Shown piece by piece: positions 15,039-22,736 of a stretch of DNA of 28,071 nt (positions are counted from its first letter, which is position 1; each line of letters starts with the position of its first letter). Made by a program: the position numbers and the translations under genes. This DNA is from DASUTB01 sp036374835 (lineage in GTDB: Bacteria > Actinomycetota > Actinomycetes > Jiangellales > Jiangellaceae), in assembly GCA_036374835.1 (NCBI GenBank), contig DASUTB010000070.1:1-28071 (forward strand), read 5' to 3'. The notes below the pieces were generated by a model, which saw only the letters and a list, made by a program, of their open reading frames with translations, had not been told where the DNA came from and did no database searches.

Positions 15039-16094
15039 GTGCGGTACATCGAGATCAACCCAGGGAGGGTCGCCCTCCACGAGGGAGACCCGCCGAGTCC
15101 GGAGCCGGCCGACGCGCGGGTACGCGTCCTCGCCTGCGGAGTCTGCGGCACCGACGTGCACGCGCTGCGCGGCATGGTGCTACCACGAGGCGCCACCTAT
15201 CCGGTCCGCCCCGGGCACGAGGTCGCCGGCATCGTCGAGGAGCTCGGCGCGCGGGCTGCGGCCGAGACGGACATCGCCGTCGGCGACCTCGTCGTGCTGC
15301 ACCCACTCGCACCCTGCGGGCAGTGCCCGGCCTGTCATCAGGGCCAGGACCAGCGCTGCCCGGACGTCGTCACGTTGGGATTGCATGTGCGAGGAGGCAT
15401 GGCCGAGCAAGTGTGCTGGCCCGCCGCACGAATGGTCGCCGTCGGCGGCCTGCCGGCGGCCGAGGCCGCCCTCCTGCCCGACGCCGTGGCCACCGCGTAC
15501 CACGCGCTCAGCCATGCCGATCTGCCGCTCGGCGGCGTCCTGTGCGTCATCGGCGCCGGCGGTATCGGGTTGAACGTCCTCAAGCTGGCCAGGGCGCTGG
15601 ATCCCACCGCGACGCTCGCCGCGGTGGTGCGCCGGGAGGCCTCGGCGGAGCGGGTCCGCGAGCTCGGTGCCGTCCCCGTCGTGGGCCTCGACGCCGCGCA
15701 CCGCACCGTCCGGGACGCGGTCGGACCGGCGCACGCGGTGGTGGACTTCAGCGGTGCCCGGCGGGCCGTTCCGGAGGCGATCCGCATGTTGGGCCGTGGA
15801 GGCCGGCTGGTGGTCGGCTCGGTGCTCGACGAGCCCATCCTGCTCGGCACCACAGTCACCGGCGTCACCGCCCGGGAGATCAGCGTCATCGGCTCGTACG
15901 TGTCGACCCTGGCCGAACTCGAGGCGGTGGCCAAGCTCGCGCTCGACGGCACGATCTCGCTCGGCGACGCGGTTTCCCGGCGCTACTCTCTCGATGATGC
16001 GCCCGCCGCGCTCGAAATGGCCGCCGACCGGCCGCCGGGCTTCGTACGGGCGGTGCTCGATATCAGCGACAATCCGGAGGCGGCATGGACGTGA
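15039..16094 (+). CDS. Zinc-dependent alcohol dehydrogenase (MDR family)
   Basis: A 351-residue medium-chain dehydrogenase with both zinc sites. The catalytic zinc ligands are Cys36 (GVCGTD) and His60-Glu61 (RPGHEVAG), and the structural zinc is held by Cys93, 96, 99 and 107 (APCGQCPACHQGQDQRC). The nucleotide fold has GAGGIG (172-177). It oxidises an alcohol to a ketone or aldehyde with NAD(P). The GTG at 15039 is the start: GGGAGG lies six bases upstream and the homology begins at RYIEINP; the longer frame upstream overlaps the preceding gene. Its stop overlaps the start of the SDR gene by ten bases, so the two are co-translated. A hydroxyacyl-CoA substrate, as in cyclohexenyl-CoA-type dehydrogenases, is a possibility from context. 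Confidence 0.9.
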   Translation: MRYIEINPGRVALHEGDPPSPEPADARVRVLACGVCGTDVHALRGMVLPRGATYPVRPGHEVAGIVEELGARAAAETDIAVGDLVVLHPLAPCGQCPACHQGQDQRCPDVVTLGLHVRGGMAEQVCWPAARMVAVGGLPAAEAALLPDAVATAYHALSHADLPLGGVLCVIGAGGIGLNVLKLARALDPTATLAAVVRREASAERVRELGAVPVVGLDAAHRTVRDAVGPAHAVVDFSGARRAVPEAIRMLGRGGRLVVGSVLDEPILLGTTVTGVTAREISVIGSYVSTLAELEAVAKLALDGTISLGDAVSRRYSLDDAPAALEMAADRPPGFVRAVLDISDNPEAAWT

Positions 16095-16900
16095 CGCACT
16101 GGCTCAAACCCGACCTGCTCGACGGCAAGGTGGCGCTGGTCACCGGCGGCGGCACCGGCATCGGCCTCGTCATCGCACGGGCACTTGGTCAGGTCGGTGC
16201 CCGCGTCCATCTCGCCGCCCGCGGAACCGACCGGCTCGAAGCCGCCTGCGCAGCGCTCACCGACGAGGGCATCAAGGCCTCGTGGAGCCGGTTGGACATC
16301 CGTGATCACGAACGGGTCGCCCAGGTCGTCTCCGATGTGGTGGAACGGCACGGCGGCATCGACATCCTGGTCAACAACGCCGGCGGGCAATTTCCGATCA
16401 AGGCGGAGGAGCTCAGCCCGGGCGGCTGGCGTGCCGTCGTCGACCTCAACCTGAACGGCACGTTCTACGTGACGAGGGAGGTCGGCCGGCATCTCATCGA
16501 GGCCCGGCGCGGTGGGAAGATCCTGTCGATCGTGCTCAACGTCATGGAGCGCACCACGCAGGGCATGGTGCACTCGGGTGCCGCACGTGCCGGTGTCATG
16601 CACATGACCCGGACGCTGGCCGCGGAGTGGGCCCGGTTCGGCATACAAGTCAACGCGATGGGCCCGCTGTACCTGTCCGAGTCGGCGCAGCAGGTCTACA
16701 CCGAGGACGTGGCCCGCGTCGTGTCAGATGCGACGCCGATGCACCGCTGGGCCACCGACGACGAGCTCGGCATGTGGGCGGCGTGGCTGTGCTCGCCGGC
16801 CACCGACTACGTCACTGGCGTCACAGTGCCGGTCGACGGCGGCAACTGGGTAGGCGGTGGCCTGGGCTGGCGCGGTACCTCGATCCTCTCCGACGACTGA
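16085..16900 (+). CDS. Short-chain dehydrogenase, peroxisomal trans-2-enoyl-CoA reductase (PECR)-like
   Basis: A 271-residue SDR with the NADP-binding TGGGTGIG (20-27), NNAGGQF (97-103), LNLNGTFYV and the C-terminal DGGNW. Where classical SDRs have YxxxK, it reads HSGAARAGV (163-171). The same HSGAAR string, together with N(G/A)GGQF, is what I recall from mammalian PECR, which reduces the double bond of trans-2-enoyl-CoA rather than a ketone. So this is more likely an enoyl- or dienoyl-CoA reductase than a 3-ketoacyl reductase. Together with the acyl-CoA dehydrogenase and zinc dehydrogenase upstream it would act on acyl-CoA double bonds and hydroxyls. The ATG overlaps the upstream gene by ten bases. 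It ends three bases from the convergent ketosynthase. Confidence 0.87.
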   Translation: MDVTHWLKPDLLDGKVALVTGGGTGIGLVIARALGQVGARVHLAARGTDRLEAACAALTDEGIKASWSRLDIRDHERVAQVVSDVVERHGGIDILVNNAGGQFPIKAEELSPGGWRAVVDLNLNGTFYVTREVGRHLIEARRGGKILSIVLNVMERTTQGMVHSGAARAGVMHMTRTLAAEWARFGIQVNAMGPLYLSESAQQVYTEDVARVVSDATPMHRWATDDELGMWAAWLCSPATDYVTGVTVPVDGGNWVGGGLGWRGTSILSDD

Positions 16901-16903
16901 CCG

Positions 16904-18142
16904 TCACGGCCGGCACAGCGCCACGACACAGTTCTGGCCACCGAACCCGAACGCATTGACCAGCGCCGCGTCGACCCGCAGTTGTCTGGCTCGCAGCGCG
17001 ACGTGGTCCAGGTCGCACTCCGGGTCCGGGTTGTCGAGGTTGACCGTCGGCGGCACGATGCCGTCGCGGATCGCGAGCACGCACGTCAGCGCCGACAGCG
17101 CTCCGGCCGCCCCGATGAGATGGCCCACCATCGACTTCGGCGAGCTCACCGCCACCTCGTCGGCCGCCGACCCGAACGCGTTGTGGATGGCCCGCGCCTC
17201 GGTGCGGTCGTTGGCCTTGGTCGCGGTGCCGTGTGCGGAGATGTAGTCGATGTCGGCGGGCGCGAGCTCCGACCGCTCGAGGGTGAGCCGTAGTGCCGCC
17301 GTCGCCTCCGCCCCGGTGGGCTCCGGCGCGGTCACGTGGAACGCATCGCTGGTCAGGGCGCCGCCGGCGAGCCGGGCGTACGGCGTCACGCCCCGTGCCC
17401 GGGCGTGATCGGCCCGCTCCAGCACCAGGCAGACGGCCCCTTCGCCGAACACGAACCCGTCGCGGTCCCGGTCGAACGGCCGGCTGGCCAGCGTCGGCTC
17501 GTCGTTGCGCCGCGAAAGCGGGCCCATGTTGGACAGGCCCGCCAGCATGACCGGAGCGATTCCCGCGTCGGAACCGCCGGCCACGACGACGTCCGCCTCC
17601 CCGGAGAGCAGCAGTCGCTGCGCGTCGAGCAGGGCCGCGTTGCCGCTCGCACAGGCGAGCGCACCCGCCGTCACCGGGCCGCGCAGGCCGAGGGCGATCG
17701 CCACCTCGCAGGCGGCCATGTTCGGGATCACCGATGACACGTAGAACGGGCTCACGCGGCGTGGGCCGCCGGACAGCAGCCGCTGCACGTTGTCCTGCGT
17801 CTCCGGTACGCCGGCGACGGCGGTGTTGACGACGGCACCGATCCGGGACGGGTCGACGGCGTCGCCATCCGGGTGCACGTCGGCGTCGTCGACCGCTTCG
17901 CGAGCAGCGGCGACGGCCAACTGGGCGAACCGCGCGGACCTGCGGATCGCTTTGTGAGTCATGATCTGGCCGGGGTCGAAACCCGAGACCTCACCGGCGA
18001 TGCGCACCGGCAGGTCCGACGCGTCGAACGACTGCACCACGTCGATGCCGGACTTGCCGGCAAGTAGCGCCTGCCAGGTGTCCTGGGCGGAAAGGCCGAC
18101 CGGGGTCACCGCGCCCACGCCGGTGACGACGACGTCGGTCAT
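16904..18142 (-). CDS. FabF-like beta-ketoacyl-ACP synthase II
   Basis: A 412-residue condensing enzyme of the KAS II family, matching FabF in length. The Cys-His-His triad is visible: Cys164 (GALACASGNAA), His304 (SAHGTATKAND) and His341 (MVGHLIGAAGA), with Lys336 (SSPKSM) nearby. It extends an acyl chain by decarboxylative condensation with malonyl-ACP. The usual residue before the active Cys, Thr-Ala-Cys, is Leu-Ala-Cys here, and HGTAT replaces the common HGTST/HGTGT. No acyl carrier protein, malonyl transferase or partner subunit lies beside it, so it is either a spare FabF or serves specialised lipids. A GGAGGAGGG ribosome binding site lies nine bases before the ATG at 18142. It is downstream of xdhC-like and ppk2 on the same strand. 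Confidence 0.9.
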   Translation of the reverse strand: MTDVVVTGVGAVTPVGLSAQDTWQALLAGKSGIDVVQSFDASDLPVRIAGEVSGFDPGQIMTHKAIRRSARFAQLAVAAAREAVDDADVHPDGDAVDPSRIGAVVNTAVAGVPETQDNVQRLLSGGPRRVSPFYVSSVIPNMAACEVAIALGLRGPVTAGALACASGNAALLDAQRLLLSGEADVVVAGGSDAGIAPVMLAGLSNMGPLSRRNDEPTLASRPFDRDRDGFVFGEGAVCLVLERADHARARGVTPYARLAGGALTSDAFHVTAPEPTGAEATAALRLTLERSELAPADIDYISAHGTATKANDRTEARAIHNAFGSAADEVAVSSPKSMVGHLIGAAGALSALTCVLAIRDGIVPPTVNLDNPDPECDLDHVALRARQLRVDAALVNAFGFGGQNCVVALCRP

Positions 18143-18180
18143 GAGCGGTGCCCTCCTCCTCTGGCCTCGCAGCCGTACGA

Positions 18181-18197
18181 GCGGGCGACGTGCCCGC
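18181..18197. terminator. Short hairpin between the xdhC-like and ketosynthase genes
   Basis: GCGGGC (18181-18186) and GCCCGC (18192-18197) pair perfectly over the loop GACGT. It lies in the 93-base gap after the XdhC-like gene and before the ketosynthase, so it could end or weaken read-through on the minus strand. Confidence 0.35.
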
Positions 18198-18235
18198 CGC
18201 CGGACTTCAGCGCCGCCGGATCCGTACCTCGTAGC

Positions 18236-18748
18236 TCAGGCGGTACCGGCACGTGATGGCGTCATACCGAAGTCGAAGCCACCCGGCTTTCCAGCACGAT
18301 CGGCGAGTAGGCCGGCCAAGGTCGCCAGAGCGATCTCCGGTGGTGTCCGCGAGCCGATGTTGAGCCCGATCGGTCGATGCACGCGGTCGATCTCGTCCTC
18401 GGGCACGCCCAGCTCGCGCAAGGCAGGCACGTGCGGCGGGTCATGCCGCGGCGAGCCCATCACACCGATCCAGCGCGCTTGGGTCGCCAGGACGTCGCGC
18501 AGCACCGGGCCGAGCTCGGAACGATCGTGATCGGTCACGACGACGTCCGTGTTCGCGTCGATTCCGGCCGCCCTCACATCAGCCACCGCGCCGTCGACAG
18601 GCTCGAGCAGCACCGTCGAGTAGCCCACGTGCTCGGCGAAGTGCAGCAGGTTCTCCGCGACACGCGACTCGAAAACAGCGACGAGCCGACGAGCGTCGTC
18701 CGCCGCGGCGATCTCACCCTGAGCCAGATCACATGCCTGGTCGCTCAT
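18236..18748 (-). CDS. Short XdhC-like Rossmann-domain protein
   Basis: A 170-residue protein that matches only the C-terminal Rossmann part of XdhC/CoxI molybdenum-cofactor chaperones: VVTDHDRSE (70-78), WIGVMGSPRH (93-102) and RPIGLNIGSRTPPEIALATLA (125-145). Full XdhC is about twice this length, with an N-terminal domain missing here. The nucleotide-binding glycine motif is also lost: where XdhC reads GAG(P/H)VA, this has FESRVA (26-31). No xanthine dehydrogenase or CO dehydrogenase genes are nearby, so a role in loading molybdenum cofactor is doubtful. The ATG at 18748 has TACCGT six bases upstream, favouring a leaderless start over the longer frame. It sits between PPK2 and the ketosynthase on the same strand. 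Confidence 0.75.
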   Translation of the reverse strand: MSDQACDLAQGEIAAADDARRLVAVFESRVAENLLHFAEHVGYSTVLLEPVDGAVADVRAAGIDANTDVVVTDHDRSELGPVLRDVLATQARWIGVMGSPRHDPPHVPALRELGVPEDEIDRVHRPIGLNIGSRTPPEIALATLAGLLADRAGKPGGFDFGMTPSRAGTA

Positions 18749-18754
18749 GCCGCC

Positions 18755-18760
18755 ACGGTA
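18755..18760 (-). promoter_or_regulatory. -10 box, likely leaderless transcript of the xdhC-like gene
   Basis: On the minus strand TACCGT lies 6 bases before the ATG at 18748. No ribosome binding site is present. Confidence 0.4.
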
Positions 18761-18794
18761 ACCCGCCCCCGGCCCGCGCACCAGTAACCGTCGG

Positions 18795-19688
18795 TCACGA
18801 CGCGGCGAGACGCTTGCGTTCGCGTTCGAGGTCGAAGTCGGCCTTCGGCCAGTCGAGCTCCATGCTCCGCAGGTGCTCGACGAGCAGGTGCGAGATGGCG
18901 AGGTTCCGGTACCACTTGCGGTCGGCCGGGACGACGTACCACGGTGCGACGTCGGTGTTGCAGCGCTCGAGCGCGATCTCGTACGCGCGCTGGTACTCCT
19001 CCCACCTCTTGCGCACCTCGACGTCGGCCCGGTTGTACTTCCAGTGCTTGTCCTCGCGGTCGAGCCGCTCGGTCAGTCGGTCGCGTTGCTCGTCCCGGGA
19101 GATGTGCAGCATCACCTTCACGATCATGCAGCCAAGCTCGGTGATCTCGGCTTCGAACGCGTTGATCGAGTCGTACCGCCGCTCGATCACTTCCGGCGGC
19201 GCTAGATCGTCCACCCGCGCGATGAGCACGTCCTCGTAGTGGCTGCGGTCGAACACGCCGATGAAACCAGGCTCGGGAAGCGCGCTGCGGATCCGCCACA
19301 GAAAACCGCGCCGCAGCTCCCTCGGCGTCGGCTTCTTGAACGCGGTGATCTCAACACCCTGTGGGTCCATCTGCCCGACGACGTGGCGGCACACGCCGCC
19401 CTTGCCCGCAGTGTCCATGCCCTGGATCACGAGAAGCAGCCGCCGCTCGCCGCCGGTGCGGCCGTGCGCGTACAGCTGCGCCTGGAGACCGTCTAGCTCG
19501 TCTCCGAGCCCGTCGAGCGCCTGTTTGCCCGCCTGTTTCTTGCCGTCGAAGCCCGGGGTGTCGCGCGTTCCGTAGTCCGAGAGATCGACCGGGCCGGCCG
19601 GAATCTGGAGGAGTTCGCTGAACGTTGCTTTGGATGTGGTCCCCACCTGTTCGGTTCTCCATCGGCTCGGCGGTGTGATGCGTCTCAC
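18795..19688 (-). CDS. ppk2: Polyphosphate kinase 2 (PPK2 family)
   Basis: A 297-residue PPK2 protein that moves phosphate between polyphosphate and nucleotides. Walker A is GMDTAGKGG (90-98) and Walker B FDRSHYEDV (146-154); a basic lid region (RLTERLDREDKHWKYNRAD) follows near 204-222. PPK2 enzymes regenerate ADP/ATP or GTP from polyphosphate; whether this one prefers AMP, ADP or GDP cannot be read here. The frame begins with GTG at 19688; a second GTG at 19646 has GGAG ten bases upstream and the family homology (ELLQIPAGPVDL) starts soon after, so the true protein may be 283 residues. It is divergent from the helicase gene and followed after 46 bases by the XdhC-like gene. Confidence 0.9.
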   Translation of the reverse strand: MRRITPPSRWRTEQVGTTSKATFSELLQIPAGPVDLSDYGTRDTPGFDGKKQAGKQALDGLGDELDGLQAQLYAHGRTGGERRLLLVIQGMDTAGKGGVCRHVVGQMDPQGVEITAFKKPTPRELRRGFLWRIRSALPEPGFIGVFDRSHYEDVLIARVDDLAPPEVIERRYDSINAFEAEITELGCMIVKVMLHISRDEQRDRLTERLDREDKHWKYNRADVEVRKRWEEYQRAYEIALERCNTDVAPWYVVPADRKWYRNLAISHLLVEHLRSMELDWPKADFDLERERKRLAAS

Positions 19689-19717
19689 AGGCTAACGATC
19701 GTCAACACGCAATGTCC

Positions 19718-19723
19718 TAGACT
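19718..19723 (+). promoter_or_regulatory. Possible -10 box of the HelR-like gene
   Basis: TAGACT fits the TANNNT consensus and would start transcription about 35 bases before the GTG at 19765. No convincing -35 element is seen, and I find no long GC-rich inverted repeat that could be a rifamycin-associated element. Confidence 0.3.
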
Positions 19724-19764
19724 TATCGATTCGCAAAACCGAGCTTGGGAGCTGACCGCGACTC

Positions 19765-21984
19765 GTGAACGCCGCCGATCGCGCCATTGCCGAAGAGCAG
19801 CCGTACATCACCTCACTGTACGAGCGGCTGGACGAGCTGCGCGCCCGCGTCACCGAACGGCTGACCAGCCAGCTACGCAGCCGCGGCAGCACGCATCGCG
19901 AAGTCTGGGAACGCGACGCGTTCGTTGCTCGCGACGTCGATCGGCTCGCCCGTCTGGACGCGGTCGAGCCCGGGCTGTGCTTCGGCCGGCTCGACATGGT
20001 GGATCACACCCGGCACTACATCGGGCGGGTCGCGCTCTCGGACGAAGACTACGAGCCACTGCTCGTCGACTGGCGCGCTCCGGCGGCCGCGCCCTTCTAC
20101 CGTGCCACGCCTGCCAACCCCGGTGACGTCGCCCGGCGCCGGCACATCCGCACCAGCCGCCGCCGGGTGCTCGCGGTCGACGACGAGGTGCTCGGGTCCG
20201 GCCTGGACGACGCCGGCGAAGTCCACCTGTCCGGTGAGGCGGCGCTGCTCGCGTCCCTCGAACGGAGCCGGACCGGCCGGATGGGCGACATCGTCGCCAC
20301 GATCCAAGCCGAGCAGGACAAGGTCATCCGCTCGCCGCTCAACGGTGTGCTCGTCGTGTCAGGCGGTCCGGGCACGGGCAAGACGGTGGCCGCGCTGCAC
20401 CGCGCCGCCTATCTGCTCTACACCCACCGGGACCGGCTCGAGGACCGGGGTGTGCTGGTGATCGGTCCGAATGCGACGTTCCTGCGTTACATCGAGCAGG
20501 TGCTGCCGTCGCTCGGTGAGACCGGCGTCGTCCTCACGACGCTCGGCTCGATGGTGTCCGGGGTGCACGCCACCGTCGACGCGCCCGAGCACGTCGCCGT
20601 CGTAAAGGGCGACGCGCGAATGGCGGACGTCATCGCGAACGCCGTCCGCGACCGCCAACAGGTACCCGACGAGTTCGTCGACGTGACCATCGACGGCACG
20701 ACGTTGCGCCTGGCGCGCTCGGTATGCGTTGATGCCCGCGCCAAGGCGCGCCGCTCGAGGCGGGCGCACAACGCGGCACGGCCGGTGTTCGAGCGCGAGA
20801 TCCTCACCGTGCTCGCCAACGACCGTGCCGCGGCCGAAGGCGAGGTGCTCGATGACGAGGATCTCCCCGAGGCCCGTGACGCGCTGGCCGCCGAGGAACC
20901 GGTCGCCAAGGTCCTTGACACGTTATGGCCGGTGCTCACGCCGCAGCAGTTGCTCACCGATCTGTTCACCACACCCGGGCGCATCGCCGACGCCGCGTCG
21001 CATCTTCCCGGCGAGTTCCGCGCCGCACTCGTCAACCATGACCAGCGTCTCGACGAGTGGACGCTGTCGGACGTCCCGCTTCTCGACGAAGCCGCCGAGC
21101 TACTCGGTGACGCACCGGGTGATGACGCCGCGCTGCGAATGGCCGCGGCCCAGCGTGCCGCCGAGGAGGCGTACGCGACGGACCTGCTGGAACACCTGGA
21201 TCTGGGTATACCCGTGGATGCCGCCGCGGTGGCCGAGCGATATCGCGGACCGACCGGACGGTCGTCCACTGCGGAGCGCGCGGCTGCCGACCGGAACTGG
21301 GCGTACGGGCACGTCATCGTCGACGAGGCGCAGGAGCTCTCGCCGATGGCTTGGCGGATGGTCGTGCGGCGCTGCCCCACCAAGTCGATGACCCTGGTCG
21401 GCGACGTCGCGCAGACCGGCGCCGCCGCGGGCGCGACGTCGTGGGCCGAGGCGATCGAACCGCACGTGCCGGGACGGTGGCGTCATGAGGAGCTCACCAT
21501 CAATTACCGGACGCCGGCCGAGATCATGGCACCGGCGGCAGGTGTTCTCGAGCGGATCGATCCGGCATTGAAGCCGCCCCATTCAGTCCGCAAGACCGGT
21601 ACGTCCCCCTGGGCGAAGCACGCTCCAACGCTCGCGGAACTCGCGCCGCTCGTCCGGGACGAGATCGACCAGACCGGCGACGGCAAACTCGCGGTCATCG
21701 TGCCGCCGGAACGGGCCGCGGAGATCACGTCCTCCCTGTTGCAGTCCGGGTGCCCCGTCGCGTCCGGTGCCGATCCGAAAGCGCTCGACTCCCCCGCCAC
21801 GGTGCTGACCGTCACGCAGGCAAAGGGGCTCGAGTTCGACTCCGTGATCGTGGTCGAGCCGGCGGAGATCGTGGCCGGCTCCGCGTGGGGTTGGCGGCAC
21901 CTCTACGTGGCGCTCACCCGCGCCACCGCGCGGCTCGGCATCGTCTACACCGCCGACAACCCCGCCCCCATCGGCTCCGCCTGA
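19765..21984 (+). CDS. HelD/HelR-type RNA polymerase-associated helicase
   Basis: A 739-residue UvrD/Rep-like SF1 helicase of the HelD group (actinobacterial HelD is of about this size). It has a coiled-coil-prone N-terminus (1-60), then WRAPAAAPFYR (103-113), Walker A GGPGTGKT (200-207), a large insertion, VDEAQE (519-524), GDVAQTG (546-552), the YRTP segment (581-584) and LYVALTRAT (713-721). HelD proteins enter RNA polymerase and release stalled complexes; actinobacterial HelR also displaces rifamycins and gives tolerance to them. Whether this copy does so is inference. The GTG start has GGGAG thirteen bases upstream, rather far. The gene is divergent from ppk2, and the RibD-C gene follows by 62 bases. 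Confidence 0.9.
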   Translation: MNAADRAIAEEQPYITSLYERLDELRARVTERLTSQLRSRGSTHREVWERDAFVARDVDRLARLDAVEPGLCFGRLDMVDHTRHYIGRVALSDEDYEPLLVDWRAPAAAPFYRATPANPGDVARRRHIRTSRRRVLAVDDEVLGSGLDDAGEVHLSGEAALLASLERSRTGRMGDIVATIQAEQDKVIRSPLNGVLVVSGGPGTGKTVAALHRAAYLLYTHRDRLEDRGVLVIGPNATFLRYIEQVLPSLGETGVVLTTLGSMVSGVHATVDAPEHVAVVKGDARMADVIANAVRDRQQVPDEFVDVTIDGTTLRLARSVCVDARAKARRSRRAHNAARPVFEREILTVLANDRAAAEGEVLDDEDLPEARDALAAEEPVAKVLDTLWPVLTPQQLLTDLFTTPGRIADAASHLPGEFRAALVNHDQRLDEWTLSDVPLLDEAAELLGDAPGDDAALRMAAAQRAAEEAYATDLLEHLDLGIPVDAAAVAERYRGPTGRSSTAERAAADRNWAYGHVIVDEAQELSPMAWRMVVRRCPTKSMTLVGDVAQTGAAAGATSWAEAIEPHVPGRWRHEELTINYRTPAEIMAPAAGVLERIDPALKPPHSVRKTGTSPWAKHAPTLAELAPLVRDEIDQTGDGKLAVIVPPERAAEITSSLLQSGCPVASGADPKALDSPATVLTVTQAKGLEFDSVIVVEPAEIVAGSAWGWRHLYVALTRATARLGIVYTADNPAPIGSA

Positions 21985-22046
21985 GACATCGACGTCCGAC
22001 CGATCAGTCGTGTGCGGGGACGGCGCTGGGTAGCCTGGTGAGTGCT

Positions 22047-22736
22047 ATGACTGAGGATCTCGAGGCGTTCTACGCGTATCCGCCCGGCGATCGTACCTAC
22101 GTGCGGGCAGCGCTCGTCCAGACCAGCGACGGCGCGCTCGGCGGCGCGGACCAAACGTCCCACGCCATCACCCGGCCGGCGGACCAGCGCGCGCTCGCGA
22201 CGATGCGCCGGCTCGCCGACGTCATACTCATCGGCGGCAACACCGTCCGCCAGGAAGGTTTCGGCCGCCGACCCCCTCCTGACGGCATGGCTGTAGCCGC
22301 GTTACGGCCTGACATGCCGGTCGCGGTGATCAGCGCGAGTCTTCGCCTCGATCCCGAGAGCTCGCTGTTCACCGACGCGACTACCAGGCCGTACGTATTC
22401 ACCACGGCGACGGCTCCGACCGCGGGCCGCACCGCGCTCGCCGCGGTCGCCACGGTCGTCACCTCCGAGGAGCCGCGAGTGCCGATGACGTTGGTGCTCG
22501 ACACGCTCGCGCGGGACGGACTCGTGCGAGTGCTGTGCGAGGCCGGCCCCAACGTGCTGGCGCAGCTGGGCGACGCCGACCTGCTCGATGAGGTCTGCCT
22601 GACGACGGTGCCGGAACGTTCCAGCTGGGACGCGCCCCGCTTCGTCCTGCCCGCCGGCATGGTGCTGGCCGGCACGCGCGAGGAGGACGGCCTGCGGTTC
22701 GACCGCTACGTCCGCAGCACGTCCGCCAAGTCGTAG
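22047..22736 (+). CDS. RibD C-terminal/dihydrofolate-reductase-like reductase
   Basis: A 229-residue protein of the RibD_C superfamily: VRAALVQTSDGALGG (19-33) matches the N-terminal strand and SLDG-like turn, and LADVILIGGNTVRQEG (55-70) is the NADPH-binding signature GxxTVRxEx of these reductases; LVRVLCEAGPNVLAQL (about 155-170) matches the LxxEGGP motif with Ala in place of a Gly. The deaminase half of RibD is absent, so it is a stand-alone reductase. Some actinobacterial members reduce pyrimidine intermediates or deazaflavin-type substrates; the role here is open. ATG 22047 is used. Its last 31 bases overlap the end of the convergent DNA ligase gene. Confidence 0.85.
   Translation: MTEDLEAFYAYPPGDRTYVRAALVQTSDGALGGADQTSHAITRPADQRALATMRRLADVILIGGNTVRQEGFGRRPPPDGMAVAALRPDMPVAVISASLRLDPESSLFTDATTRPYVFTTATAPTAGRTALAAVATVVTSEEPRVPMTLVLDTLARDGLVRVLCEAGPNVLAQLGDADLLDEVCLTTVPERSSWDAPRFVLPAGMVLAGTREEDGLRFDRYVRSTSAKS

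Noticed and set aside
19689..19764. A rifamycin-associated element upstream of the HelR-like gene
   Set aside because: No long GC-rich inverted repeat is present in the 76-base gap; only short AT-rich matches such as ATCGAT.
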